Positions 8,986 to 16,850 of a stretch of 64,000 nt of DNA are shown here, piece by piece. The notes beneath the pieces were generated by a model. The model searched no databases and had not been told where the DNA came from. It was given only the letters and a program-made list of their open reading frames with translations. The translations under genes were made by a program, and so were the position numbers. Numbering within the stretch: the first letter of the stretch is position 1; the number at the start of each line of letters is the position of its first letter. The DNA comes from Cellulomonas chengniuliangii (GTDB taxonomy: Bacteria; Actinomycetota; Actinomycetes; Actinomycetales; Cellulomonadaceae). Location: contig NZ_CP101988.1 of the NCBI RefSeq assembly GCF_024508335.1, forward strand, positions 3,162,001 through 3,226,000, given 5' to 3'.

Positions 8986-10275
8986 ATGCCTGCCAGACCC
9001 CAAGAACCCCGTCCTGCCCGCCGTCGGCTGTTCGCTTCCCTCGGGCCCGGCTCCAGGCGGAACCTGCTCGACACGCTCCGCGACGAGAAGGTCGGCGGCG
9101 TGCTGCTCCTGGTGGCCACCGTGCTCGCCCTGCTCTGGGCGAACTCCCCCTGGGCTGACACATACCAGGTGCTGCGGGAGACCGCCGTGGGCCCCGCCGC
9201 CCTCCACCTCGACCTGACCGTCGCGCAGTGGGCCACCGACGGCCTGCTCGCGATCTTCTTCTTCGTCGTCGGGCTCGAGCTCAAGCGGGAGATCGTGGTC
9301 GGCGAGCTCCGCAAGCCGTCCACCGCGATCGTGCCCGCCGTCGCCGCCGTGGGCGGGATGCTCGTCCCGGCGCTGGTGTACGTCGCGGTCAACGTGCTGG
9401 GCGACGGCGCGCTCGAGGGATGGGCGGTGCCCACGGCCACCGACATCGCGTTCGTCGTGGCGATCCTCGCAGTGGCGGGCAAGCACCTGCCCCTCGCGCT
9501 GCGCGCGTTCCTGCTCACCCTGGCCGTCGTCGACGACCTGCTCGCGATCATCATCATCGCCGTCTTCTACACGGACCAGCTCGCGCTCGGCTGGCTGGGC
9601 GCCGCCCTGCTCGGCGTCGCGGCGTTCGGCGCGGCAGTCCGCCGACGCGGCTGGATCGGCTCGCCCGTCGTGCTCCTGCCGCTGGCCATCGCCACCTGGG
9701 CGTTCATGCACGCGTCCGGGGTGCACGCCACGATCGCGGGGGTGCTGCTGGCCCTCACCGTGCCCGCGATCGGCAGGACGCCCGCCGAGCCGAGCCTCGC
9801 CGAGCAGTTCGAGCACCGGTGGCGCCCGCTGTCCGCCTCGATCGCCGTGCCGGTCTTCGCGCTGTGCGCGGCCGGGGTCGCCCTGTCGCCCGCCGCGATC
9901 TCCGGCGCCCTCGTGGACCCCGTCGCCCAGGGGGTCGCCCTGGGCCTGGTGATCGGCAAGCCGATCGGGATCCTCGCCGCCACCTGGCTCGTGGCCCGCT
10001 TCACCCGGGCATCGCTCGCGCCCAGCGTCGGATGGTCGGACATCACCGCGGTGGGACTGGTCGCCGGGATCGGGTTCACCGTGTCGCTGCTGATCGGCGA
10101 GCTGGCGTTCGGCGAGGGAGCCGCCCACACCGAGCACCTCACCGTCGCCATCCTCTGCGGGTCGGCCACCGCGGCCGTCATCGGGGGCATCGCCCTCGCT
10201 GTGCGTGACCGACACCACGTCCGCCGGGACCTCCTCGTGGCCGAACCCGCGGATCCGGGCACGCCGACCGGGTAA
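8986..10275 (+). CDS. nhaA: Na+/H+ antiporter NhaA
   Basis: 429 residues with about 12 membrane helices. NhaA exchanges sodium (or lithium) for protons and serves pH and salt homeostasis. The diagnostic aspartates are present: ATDIAF (equivalent of E. coli D133) and AVVDDLLAI (the D163-D164 pair). ATG 8986 follows GAGGTGG by 5 nt; the GTG 8977 three codons earlier overlaps that Shine-Dalgarno and is less likely. It is monocistronic or read through into the alpha/beta hydrolase gene, whose -10 box overlaps the nhaA stop codon. Confidence 0.93.
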   Translation: MPARPQEPRPARRRLFASLGPGSRRNLLDTLRDEKVGGVLLLVATVLALLWANSPWADTYQVLRETAVGPAALHLDLTVAQWATDGLLAIFFFVVGLELKREIVVGELRKPSTAIVPAVAAVGGMLVPALVYVAVNVLGDGALEGWAVPTATDIAFVVAILAVAGKHLPLALRAFLLTLAVVDDLLAIIIIAVFYTDQLALGWLGAALLGVAAFGAAVRRRGWIGSPVVLLPLAIATWAFMHASGVHATIAGVLLALTVPAIGRTPAEPSLAEQFEHRWRPLSASIAVPVFALCAAGVALSPAAISGALVDPVAQGVALGLVIGKPIGILAATWLVARFTRASLAPSVGWSDITAVGLVAGIGFTVSLLIGELAFGEGAAHTEHLTVAILCGSATAAVIGGIALAVRDRHHVRRDLLVAEPADPGTPTG

Positions 10276-10278
10276 GTT
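10273..10278 (+). promoter_or_regulatory. -10 box of the alpha/beta-hydrolase-fold gene
   Basis: TAAGTT, 8 nt before ATG 10287; its first three bases are the nhaA stop codon. Confidence 0.5.
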
Positions 10279-10286
10279 CGGCCCTG

Positions 10287-11213
10287 ATGACCACAGACTC
10301 CTCGGCCCTGGTCCTCGACGGACCGTGGCGTCACCAGCTCGTGCCGGCGAACGGCGCCCGATTCCACGTCGCGGTCGCCGGTCCCGACGACCGCGACGCC
10401 CCCATGGTGGTGCTCCTGCACGGGCTGCTCCAGTTCTGGTGGGCGTGGCGCCACCAGCTCCCGGCCCTCGGCGACGCCGGGTACCGGGTGGTCGCCATGG
10501 ACCTGCGCGGGGCCGGCTCCTCCGACAAGCCGCCGCAGGGCTACGACATGCCGACCCTGACGCGCGACGTGGCGGGGGTCGTGCGGTCGATGGGCGCTGA
10601 CAGCGCCGTGATCGTCGGGCACGGGCTCGGCGGGGACGTCGCCTGGTCGATGCCCGCCTACCACCCCTCGCTCACCGAGGCGGTGGCCGCGGTCGGGGCG
10701 CCGCACCCCCTGCGCACCCGCTCCGAGCCACGGTCCGCCCTCGCGCCCGCGGCGGCGCGGCGGCTCGCCTACTTCCAGCTCCCGTACCTGCCCGAGCGCT
10801 CGCTGACCCGCACCGACCTGGTCGCCCGGGTGATGCGGGAGTGGGGCGCCCCGGGCTGGCTCGACGACGACGTCGCCGAGACGTACCGCCGGGCCGCCCG
10901 CGTGCCGTTCGCGGCGCACTCCGCGATGGAGCAGGCCCGCTGGGTCGTGCGCTCCGGGCCCCGGCTCGACGGCCGTCGCTACCTCGCGGCCCTGCGCGCG
11001 GCCCCGGCGGTGCCGGTGCTGCAGGTGCACGGCGAGCTCGACGGCTGCCGGCCGGCGGGCGCCGCGCCCGCCGTGGGCCACATCGCCGCGTCGCTGGGCG
11101 CCGGGTACCGCTTCGAGAAGGTCGCCGGGGCCGGCCACTACGTGCCCGAGGAGGCGCCCGACCGCGTCAACGAGCTGCTGCTCGCCTGGCTCGACGAGGT
11201 CGCCCCCGTCTGA
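10287..11213 (+). CDS. Alpha/beta-hydrolase-fold protein, epoxide-hydrolase-like, nucleophile missing
   Basis: 308 residues. The fold is clear: oxyanion block LLHGLLQFWWAW (44-55), MDLRGAGSSDKP (71-82), nucleophile elbow VGHGLGGD (110-117), candidate acid in VHGELDG and the histidine in GAGHYVPEEAP near the end. At the elbow position where epoxide hydrolases have Asp and other members have Ser, this protein has Gly113 (G-H-G-L-G). It may therefore not act by the usual covalent mechanism. A homologous gene (EphE-like) precedes nth in mycobacteria as I recall, so the locus is conserved. It is convergent with nth. Confidence 0.8.
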   Translation: MTTDSSALVLDGPWRHQLVPANGARFHVAVAGPDDRDAPMVVLLHGLLQFWWAWRHQLPALGDAGYRVVAMDLRGAGSSDKPPQGYDMPTLTRDVAGVVRSMGADSAVIVGHGLGGDVAWSMPAYHPSLTEAVAAVGAPHPLRTRSEPRSALAPAAARRLAYFQLPYLPERSLTRTDLVARVMREWGAPGWLDDDVAETYRRAARVPFAAHSAMEQARWVVRSGPRLDGRRYLAALRAAPAVPVLQVHGELDGCRPAGAAPAVGHIAASLGAGYRFEKVAGAGHYVPEEAPDRVNELLLAWLDEVAPV

Positions 11214-11222
11214 CCGCGCCGG

Positions 11223-11930
11223 TCAGCCCTTGAGCATCGCCGCGGCGAGCACGGGGTCGGTCTCGCCGATGCCGAACGAGGGGCAGTCGGCGGCGATCGG
11301 GCACGCGCCGCAGGCGGGCTTCCGCGCGAAGCAGGTGCGCCGCCCGTGGAAGATCAGGCGGTGGGAGGCCATGGTCCACTCGGGTCGCTCGATCAGCGAC
11401 GCGATGTCCTGCTCGACCTTGACCGGGTCTTCCTCCGTGGTCCACAACAGCCGCCGGGACAGCCGCCCGACATGCGTGTCGACGGTGATGCCGGGAATCC
11501 CGAAGGCGTTGCCGAGCACCACGTTGGCCGTCTTGCGGCCGACCCCCGGGAGGGTGACCAGGTCGGCCAGGCGGCTCGGCACCTCACCGTCGAAGCGCTC
11601 GACGAGCTCACGGCCGATCCCGCGCAGCGCCTCCGTCTTGGCCCGGAAGAACCCGGTGGGTCGCAGCAGCTCTTCGAGCTCGACCCGGTCCGCCTCGGCG
11701 TAGGCCTTCGCGTCGGGGTACTCCGCGAACAGCTCCGGGGTCACCTGGTTGACGCGGACGTCGGTGGTCTGCGCGGAGAGCACTGTCGCCACGAGCAACT
11801 CGAGCGGGGTGGTGAAGTCGAGCTCGCACCGGGCATCGGGGTAGCGCTCAGCCAGCACCCGGTTGATGCGGCGGGCACGGCGCACGCGCGCCAAGGGGGT
11901 CTCTTCCAGCCACTTGCGCGTCGTGGTCAC
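11223..11930 (-). CDS. nth: Endonuclease III
   Basis: 235 residues. Bifunctional DNA glycosylase/AP lyase that removes oxidised pyrimidines in base excision repair. The helix-hairpin-helix [14 protein letters not shown] with the catalytic lysine, the catalytic aspartate in [13 protein letters not shown], and the [4Fe-4S] cysteine pattern C-x6-C-x2-C-x5-C at the C-terminus are all intact. GTG 11930 lies 6 nt below a TAGGCT box. Its neighbour across 180 bp is the divergent RsiG-like/crp pair. Confidence 0.95.
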   Translation of the reverse strand: MTTTRKWLEETPLARVRRARRINRVLAERYPDARCELDFTTPLELLVATVLSAQTTDVRVNQVTPELFAEYPDAKAYAEADRVELEELLRPTGFFRAKTEALRGIGRELVERFDGEVPSRLADLVTLPGVGRKTANVVLGNAFGIPGITVDTHVGRLSRRLLWTTEEDPVKVEQDIASLIERPEWTMASHRLIFHGRRTCFARKPACGACPIAADCPSFGIGETDPVLAAAMLKG

Positions 11931-11936
11931 CTCAGC

Positions 11937-11942
11937 AGCCTA
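11937..11942 (-). promoter_or_regulatory. -10 box of nth
   Basis: TAGGCT on the minus strand, 6 nt before GTG 11930; no Shine-Dalgarno lies between them. Confidence 0.55.
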
Positions 11943-12109
11943 CGCACCGTTCGCGCGGTTCGGGGGCTCTCCACCAGATGGTCCTGCCCGTTGCTCCTGG
12001 CGAGTGATCCTCACCCCATGAAGTCCCGCAGGTCTCAAGTTTTCCCAGGTGAAGGCCGAAAAACTGGTCAGAGGGAGCGCCACCGGCGCACCGATGAGCC
12101 AGGAGCGGG

Positions 12110-12532
12110 ATGATGTCCCCAACCGTGCCGACGATGACCAACTGCGCAGACCTGCGCAGCAGCCGTCGCGCGCTGAGGGCCGAGCAGGCGACCGTGCAGT
12201 GGTGGCGCCGTCTCGTCCAGGCCCGTCTCGACCTGGCGGTCGCCGCCGCCGCCATGCCGGCGTCCCTGGGCGAGGAGCTCGCCGTCCTGCCGATGCCCGC
12301 CGGGTGGGTCGAGCCGCCGAGCCATGTCGAGCTGCGCCGCGCCACCCGCGGCGGGCTGCCTCTCGCGGAGGCGTCCAGGCTCCCCGTGCTCCGCCACCTC
12401 GACGAGCGGCTCGCCGACTACGAGCGCTGCGTGGGCGCCGCGCTGGCCGAGGTCACCGAGGAGCTGATCGAGGCGCTCGCCGTGGATCCCGCACGCCTCC
12501 TGGCAGGCCCTGAGGCGCCACGCCCCATCTGA
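12110..12532 (+). CDS. RsiG-like helical protein
   Basis: 140 residues, predicted mostly helical. The first helix reads LRAEQATVQWWRRLVQARLD (22-41). RsiG, the c-di-GMP-dependent anti-sigma factor of WhiG in Streptomyces, carries E-x3-S-x2-R-x3-Q-x3-D in its helix. Here the spacing is kept as Q26-x3-Q30-x2-R33-x3-Q37-x3-D41, so R, Q and D match while E and S are both Gln. An LPMPAG segment and a second helical part follow. The family assignment is inference. AGGAG at 12101-12105 serves ATG 12110 or, with better spacing, ATG 12113. It sits 53 nt before crp. Confidence 0.5.
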   Translation: MMSPTVPTMTNCADLRSSRRALRAEQATVQWWRRLVQARLDLAVAAAAMPASLGEELAVLPMPAGWVEPPSHVELRRATRGGLPLAEASRLPVLRHLDERLADYERCVGAALAEVTEELIEALAVDPARLLAGPEAPRPI

Positions 12533-12585
12533 TGCGGCAGACTGGTCCTCAGAACCGTTCCCAGCGGAGAAGGTGAGGTGCCAGC

Positions 12586-13263
12586 GTGGAAGAGGACGTC
12601 GTGATGTCGGCGCCACTGTTCGCGAGCATGGACCCCGAGGCGTCGAGCGCGCTGATCGCGTCGATGACCCCCGTCGAGGTGTCACGCGGAGAGGTCCTCT
12701 TCCACGAGGGCGAGCCGGGCGACCGGCTCTACGTGATCCGGTCCGGCAAGATCAAGCTCGGCCGCCGCTCCAACGACGGCCGCGAGAACCTGCTGGCCAT
12801 CCTCGGCCCGGGCGAGATGTTCGGCGAGCTGTCGTTGTTCGACCCGGGCCCCCGCACCGCGACCGCCACGGTGGTCGCCGACGGCGCCATCCTCGAGCTC
12901 GGCCACCTCGAGCTGATCGCCTGGCTCGAGGCGAACCCGAAGGTGTCGAAGCACCTGCTGGGCGCCCTGGCCCGCCGCCTGCGGCGCACCAACGAGGCGC
13001 TGGCAGACCTGGTCTTCTCCGATGTGCCCGGCCGGGTCGCCAAGGCCCTGCTGGACCTGTCGACCCGGTTCGGCGAGACGGTCGACGAGGGCATCCGGGT
13101 GGCTCACGACCTCACGCAGGAGGAGCTCGCCCAGTTGGTGGGCGCCTCCCGCGAGACGGTCAACAAGGCGCTGGCCGACTTCGCCGCGCGGGGCTGGGTG
13201 CGCCGAGAGGGTCGCGCCATCGTCCTGTTCGACGTCGACCGCCTCGAGCGCCGCGCCCGCTGA
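12586..13263 (+). CDS. crp: Crp/Fnr-family cAMP receptor-type regulator
   Basis: 225 residues, the length of actinobacterial Crp/GlxR. The cyclic-nucleotide domain (about 10-125) has the phosphate-binding cassette GEMFGELSLFDPGPRTATAT with the expected Glu and Arg, so cAMP binding is likely. The winged helix-turn-helix (about 150-215) contains LTQEELAQLVGASRETVNKA. GTG 12586 follows GGTGAGG by 7 nt. The position between nth and RidA matches mycobacterial crp (Rv3676). In a cellulose degrader such a regulator could control carbon-source genes; that is inference. Confidence 0.9.
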   Translation: MEEDVVMSAPLFASMDPEASSALIASMTPVEVSRGEVLFHEGEPGDRLYVIRSGKIKLGRRSNDGRENLLAILGPGEMFGELSLFDPGPRTATATVVADGAILELGHLELIAWLEANPKVSKHLLGALARRLRRTNEALADLVFSDVPGRVAKALLDLSTRFGETVDEGIRVAHDLTQEELAQLVGASRETVNKALADFAARGWVRREGRAIVLFDVDRLERRAR

Positions 13264-13267
13264 GGCC

Positions 13268-13741
13268 TCAGGCCACCTCGACGACCAGCTCGAGCTCCAC
13301 GGGAGAGTCGAGCGGCAGCACGGCGACTCCCACGGCCGAGCGGGCGTGCACGCCCGCGTCTCCGAAGACCGCCTGCAGCAGCTCGCTGGCGCCGTTGATG
13401 ACCGCGGGCTGGCCGGTGAACGCCGGGTCGCTCGCGACGAAACCCACGACCTTGACCACGCGCACGATGTGATCGGCTCCGCCGACCACCGAGGCGACGG
13501 CGGCGATCGCGTTGAGCGCCGCCGTGCGGGCGAGGGCCTGCGCGGCGGACGGGTCCACCAGCCCGGGGCCGTCGCCGACCTTCCCGGTGGCGGGCAGCGC
13601 GCCGTCCACGAACGGGAGCTGGCCCGACGTGTAGACGTGGTCGCCCGAGCGGACCGCGGGCACGTAGGCGGCGAGCGGGGCCGCGACGGCGGGAAGCGTC
13701 AGGCCGAGCTGGGCGAGCCGCTCGGTGGGCGTCGCCGTCAC
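13268..13741 (-). CDS. RidA-family enamine/imine deaminase-like protein
   Basis: 157 residues. RidA proteins hydrolyse reactive 2-aminoacrylate-type enamines to keto acids. SGDHVYTSGQLPFVDG, the LNAIAAVASVVGG helix and the C-terminal PLDSPVELELVVEVA strand fit the family. GTG 13741 overlaps the DUF4177 stop (GTGA), so the longer upstream frame is rejected. It is four nucleotides from the convergent crp stop. Confidence 0.82.
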   Translation of the reverse strand: MTATPTERLAQLGLTLPAVAAPLAAYVPAVRSGDHVYTSGQLPFVDGALPATGKVGDGPGLVDPSAAQALARTAALNAIAAVASVVGGADHIVRVVKVVGFVASDPAFTGQPAVINGASELLQAVFGDAGVHARSAVGVAVLPLDSPVELELVVEVA

Positions 13742-13899
13742 GCGCCGGCCTTCGGGCGCTTGAGGTAGGCGACCAGCCCGGCGTCGGGTCCCTGGATCAC
13801 CTGGACGAGCTCCCACCCGTCAGAGCCCCACTGGTCGAGGATCGCCTTGGTGGCGTGGATGATGAGCGGAACGGTTGCGTACTCCCACTGGGTGGCCAT
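13738..13899 (-). CDS. DUF4177 small protein
   Basis: 53 residues: MATQWEYATVPLIIHATKAI, then a helix ending in LDQWG, the DGWELVQVIQGPD strand and a basic LKRPKAGA tail. The W-E-Y-x-x-V-P-L and G-W-E-L-V patterns are typical of DUF4177, a short alpha/beta family of unknown role. It is coupled to RidA by GTGA overlap. The same pair stands between crp and whiB in related genomes. Confidence 0.8.
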   Translation of the reverse strand: MATQWEYATVPLIIHATKAILDQWGSDGWELVQVIQGPDAGLVAYLKRPKAGA

Positions 13900-13909
13900 G
13901 GCCGCCACC

Positions 13910-14209
13910 CTAGTGCGCCGCCAGCGCGACGTCGCCGCTGATCACCAGTTCAGACTTCCATGAGCGCACGTCGGGGCGGCGGCGGAGCAACGCGCGGCGC
14001 TCACGCTCGGTCATGCCACCCCAGACCCCGAAGTCCATCCGGTTGTCGAGCGCGTCGGCGAGGCACTCGAGCCGCACAGGGCACCCGGTGCACACGGCTC
14101 GGGCCTCGCGCTGCGCGGCGCCCTCGACGAACAGCGCGTCAGGTGAGACCTTGCCCAGTCCGCAAGCCGCGGCAGCGGCCCAATGTGCGTCCTGCAGCGT
14201 CGTTCCCAC
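13910..14209 (-). CDS. WhiB-family [4Fe-4S] regulator (WhiB4-like)
   Basis: 99 residues from GTG 14209. Four cluster cysteines are visible: one in the AAAAACGLGK segment, then C-T-G-C and C in VCTGCPVRLEC. The GVWGGMTERERRALL turn and basic end follow. WhiB proteins are redox-sensitive transcription factors working with the primary sigma factor. GTG 14209 is preferred because GAGGGAG lies 5 nt upstream and the length then fits the family; the frame stays open to 14440. It is divergent from the PBP cluster, as WhiB4 is from ponA2 in mycobacteria. Confidence 0.88.
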   Translation of the reverse strand: MGTTLQDAHWAAAAACGLGKVSPDALFVEGAAQREARAVCTGCPVRLECLADALDNRMDFGVWGGMTERERRALLRRRPDVRSWKSELVISGDVALAAH

Positions 14210-14427
14210 GCGAGCTCCCTCGTCTTCGGCCGCCGTCGGCGTCCGGCGGCCCTCAGCACGCCAGCACGGCGCCCTGAGGGACGGTAGCGCTTCCAAGGCC
14301 TCCTGGACATCCTCCGATCGGGTCATTCCGGGCCCCAGTGCGCACGCTCGCATTCCACCGCACATGCTCCGAACTGGGCATGGACAGGCTCCCCTCGGCT
14401 CGCCAGGTGGGGTCCCAGATGCGCACG

Positions 14428-14433
14428 TACGCT
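14428..14433 (+). promoter_or_regulatory. -10 box of the first PBP gene
   Basis: TACGCT, 6 nt before ATG 14440. The box sits inside the longer open frame that would otherwise extend this gene to 14338. Confidence 0.55.
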
Positions 14434-14439
14434 CTTTCA

Positions 14440-16797
14440 ATGGGGGCTAGATCAGCTTGGGACCGTCAGGTCAATCTTGTTCAGGCGACCTCTCTGCTGG
14501 TCGCTTTCGCGCTGGTCGCAGGGGTGGGAGGGCTGCTCGCCGCAGGGCTCGTGCTGCCCGCTGTGATGGCACTCAAGGGCACTGCGGGCGTCACCTCGAC
14601 GGCGTTCGACAGCCTGCCATCCGAACTAGACGTCAAGGCCGTCTCCGAGAAGTCGGTGATGCTCGCCGCCGACGGCACGATCCTCGCGGAGTTCTACGCC
14701 GAGGACCGCGAGGCCGTCCCGCTGGACGCGATCGCGCCGGCCATGCAGGAGGCCGTGATCGCCACCGAGGACAAGCGCTTCTACGAGCACGGCGGCATCG
14801 ACCCGACCGGCATGCTGCGGGCGGTGGCCCGCAACGCCTCGGGCAGCTCGACGCAGGGCGCCTCGACCCTCACCCAGCAGTACGTGAAGAACGTGCTGAT
14901 CGAGTCGGCGCTGCGCGACGGCGACCGCGCGGCCGCGGCAGACGCGCGCGAGGCGCAGGGGACGGAGGGGTACGGCCGCAAGCTCCGCGAGGCGAAGCTG
15001 GCCGTCTCGCTCGAGAAGGTCACCAGCAAGGACAAGATCCTCGAGAACTACCTGAACATCGCCCAGTTCGGCATCGCGGTGTACGGGGTCGAGGCGGCGT
15101 CGCAGCGGTACTTCGGCAAGCCGGCCTCGGAGCTCGGGTACCTGGAGGCCGCGACCCTGGCGGGGGTGACGCAGAGCCCGACGAAGTGGGACCCCGTGAA
15201 GAACCCGGAGGCCTCGCAGGGCCGGCGCGACGTCGTGCTGGGGCTCATGCGGGAGCAGGGTTACATCACGCCCGAGGAGCACGACCAGGGCGTGGCGACG
15301 CCCCTCGCCGACTACCTGCGGCCGCAGGACTCGAAGCTGAGCTGCATGGCCGCCGGGGCCCAGGTGCCCGGCAGCGGGTACTTCTGCGACTACGTGACCA
15401 AGGTGGTCAAGAACGACCCGGCGTTCGGGGAGACGGTCGACGACCGCCTCGAGCTGCTCTACCGCGGCGGGCTGACCATCACCACGACGCTCGACCCGCG
15501 GGAGCAGGCGCTGGCCGACGCCGAGGTGAAGAACGGCATCCCGGTGGACGACCCGTCGGGCGTCTCGTCGGCCATCTCCGTGGTCGAGCCGGGCACCGGG
15601 CGCATCACCGCCATGGCGCAGAACCGCGTCTACAACAGCGCGAGCGACGCGCCGCCTCGGGAGACCTCGACGAACTTCAACACCGACACCGGGTACGGCG
15701 GGTCGAGCGGGTTCGCGCCCGGCTCGACGTTCAAGCCGTTCACGCTGCTCCAATGGCTCCGGGAGGGCCACTCGCTCGACGAGGTGGTCGACGCCAGCCC
15801 GATGTCCTACCCGATCCGGGCCTTCCCGGCGCCGTGCGTGCGCGTGGGGCGGGAGATCTACAGCTTCGGCAACGCGGAGGGCAGCGCGAGCGGGCCCATG
15901 AGCGTCATCGACGCGACGCGCAACTCGGTGAACTCGGCGTACATCGCGATGGCCACCAAGCTCAACCTCTGCTCGATCATGGAGGGCGCCGCCAGCCTCG
16001 GCATCGTGCAGGGCGGCAACGGCAAGCCCTTCGACCCGCTGCCCGCCAACGTGCTGGGCAGCCAGTCCGTGGCCCCGCTGCGGATGGCCGCGGCGTTCGC
16101 GGCGTTCTCCGCGGGCGGCGTCTACTGCAAGCCGGTGGCCATCACGAACGTCTCGACCCCCGACGGCAGCCAGATCCCCGTGCCGGCCCCCGACTGCACG
16201 CAGGCCATCGAGCCGTCGATCGCCGCCCAGCTCAACTACGCCCTCGGCAACGTGTGGAGCGGCACCGGCAAGTCGTTGGGCGCCCGCCCGTACCCCGCGT
16301 CCGGCAAGACGGGCACGACGAGCCACAACGAGGACACCTGGTTCGTCGGGTACAACCCGGTGCGCTCGGCAGCGGTGTGGGTCGGCTTCAGCGAGGGGTT
16401 CATCCCCGTGCAGAACATGGTCATCAACGGCAAGGCGGTGAAGTACACCTACGGCGCCACGATCGCGGGGCCCACCTGGGTCCGGTACATGGACCAGGCG
16501 ATGGAGGGCGCCTCCGTGCCGGACTTCGGGGGCATCGGTCCCGTCGTGCTGGACGGGCGCCTGGTCTCGACGCCGAACGTGGTGGGGCTGGCGATCGAGG
16601 AGGCGGCCGCCGTGCTCGAGTATTCGGGCTTCACGGTCGCCGTGGGCGATGCCGTCCCCGCCCTCACCCCCGCCGACACGGTGGGCGCACAGGACGTCAC
16701 CGGCTCGGCGATGAAGGGCTCGACCGTCACCATCAACCCGTCCACGGGCTCGCCTCCCGCTGACGAGGGCATGACGCTCCCCACCGGAGGGGAATGA
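14440..16797 (+). CDS. Class A penicillin-binding protein with PASTA domain, copy 1
   Basis: 785 residues. Bifunctional peptidoglycan synthase: one N-terminal membrane anchor (about 13-40), a GT51 glycosyltransferase (about 70-260, EDKRFYEHGGID and TQGASTLTQQYVKN), a transpeptidase (about 350-680: Ser429 in STFK, SVN, SGKTGTTS) and one C-terminal PASTA domain (about 715-775). ATG 14440 aligns with the starts of the two paralogues downstream and lies 6 nt after a TACGCT box. It corresponds to ponA2 of mycobacteria by position. It is the least conserved of the three at its very N-terminus (MGARSAWDRQV). Confidence 0.92.
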   Translation: MGARSAWDRQVNLVQATSLLVAFALVAGVGGLLAAGLVLPAVMALKGTAGVTSTAFDSLPSELDVKAVSEKSVMLAADGTILAEFYAEDREAVPLDAIAPAMQEAVIATEDKRFYEHGGIDPTGMLRAVARNASGSSTQGASTLTQQYVKNVLIESALRDGDRAAAADAREAQGTEGYGRKLREAKLAVSLEKVTSKDKILENYLNIAQFGIAVYGVEAASQRYFGKPASELGYLEAATLAGVTQSPTKWDPVKNPEASQGRRDVVLGLMREQGYITPEEHDQGVATPLADYLRPQDSKLSCMAAGAQVPGSGYFCDYVTKVVKNDPAFGETVDDRLELLYRGGLTITTTLDPREQALADAEVKNGIPVDDPSGVSSAISVVEPGTGRITAMAQNRVYNSASDAPPRETSTNFNTDTGYGGSSGFAPGSTFKPFTLLQWLREGHSLDEVVDASPMSYPIRAFPAPCVRVGREIYSFGNAEGSASGPMSVIDATRNSVNSAYIAMATKLNLCSIMEGAASLGIVQGGNGKPFDPLPANVLGSQSVAPLRMAAAFAAFSAGGVYCKPVAITNVSTPDGSQIPVPAPDCTQAIEPSIAAQLNYALGNVWSGTGKSLGARPYPASGKTGTTSHNEDTWFVGYNPVRSAAVWVGFSEGFIPVQNMVINGKAVKYTYGATIAGPTWVRYMDQAMEGASVPDFGGIGPVVLDGRLVSTPNVVGLAIEEAAAVLEYSGFTVAVGDAVPALTPADTVGAQDVTGSAMKGSTVTINPSTGSPPADEGMTLPTGGE

Positions 16798-16837
16798 CCC
16801 GAAACCGCACTCCCTGTCCCTAATGCCCAGGTCCCGC

Positions 16838-16843
16838 TACCCT
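16838..16843 (+). promoter_or_regulatory. -10 box of the second PBP gene
   Basis: TACCCT, 7 nt before ATG 16851, in a 53-nt intergenic space. The box is the same hexamer as that of the third copy. Confidence 0.6.
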
Positions 16844-16850
16844 CCCCACC

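Noticed and set aside
14210-14440. A longer WhiB protein starting at or before 14326
   Set aside because: GTG 14209 has a good ribosome-binding site and gives the normal family length; the extra part has no WhiB similarity.
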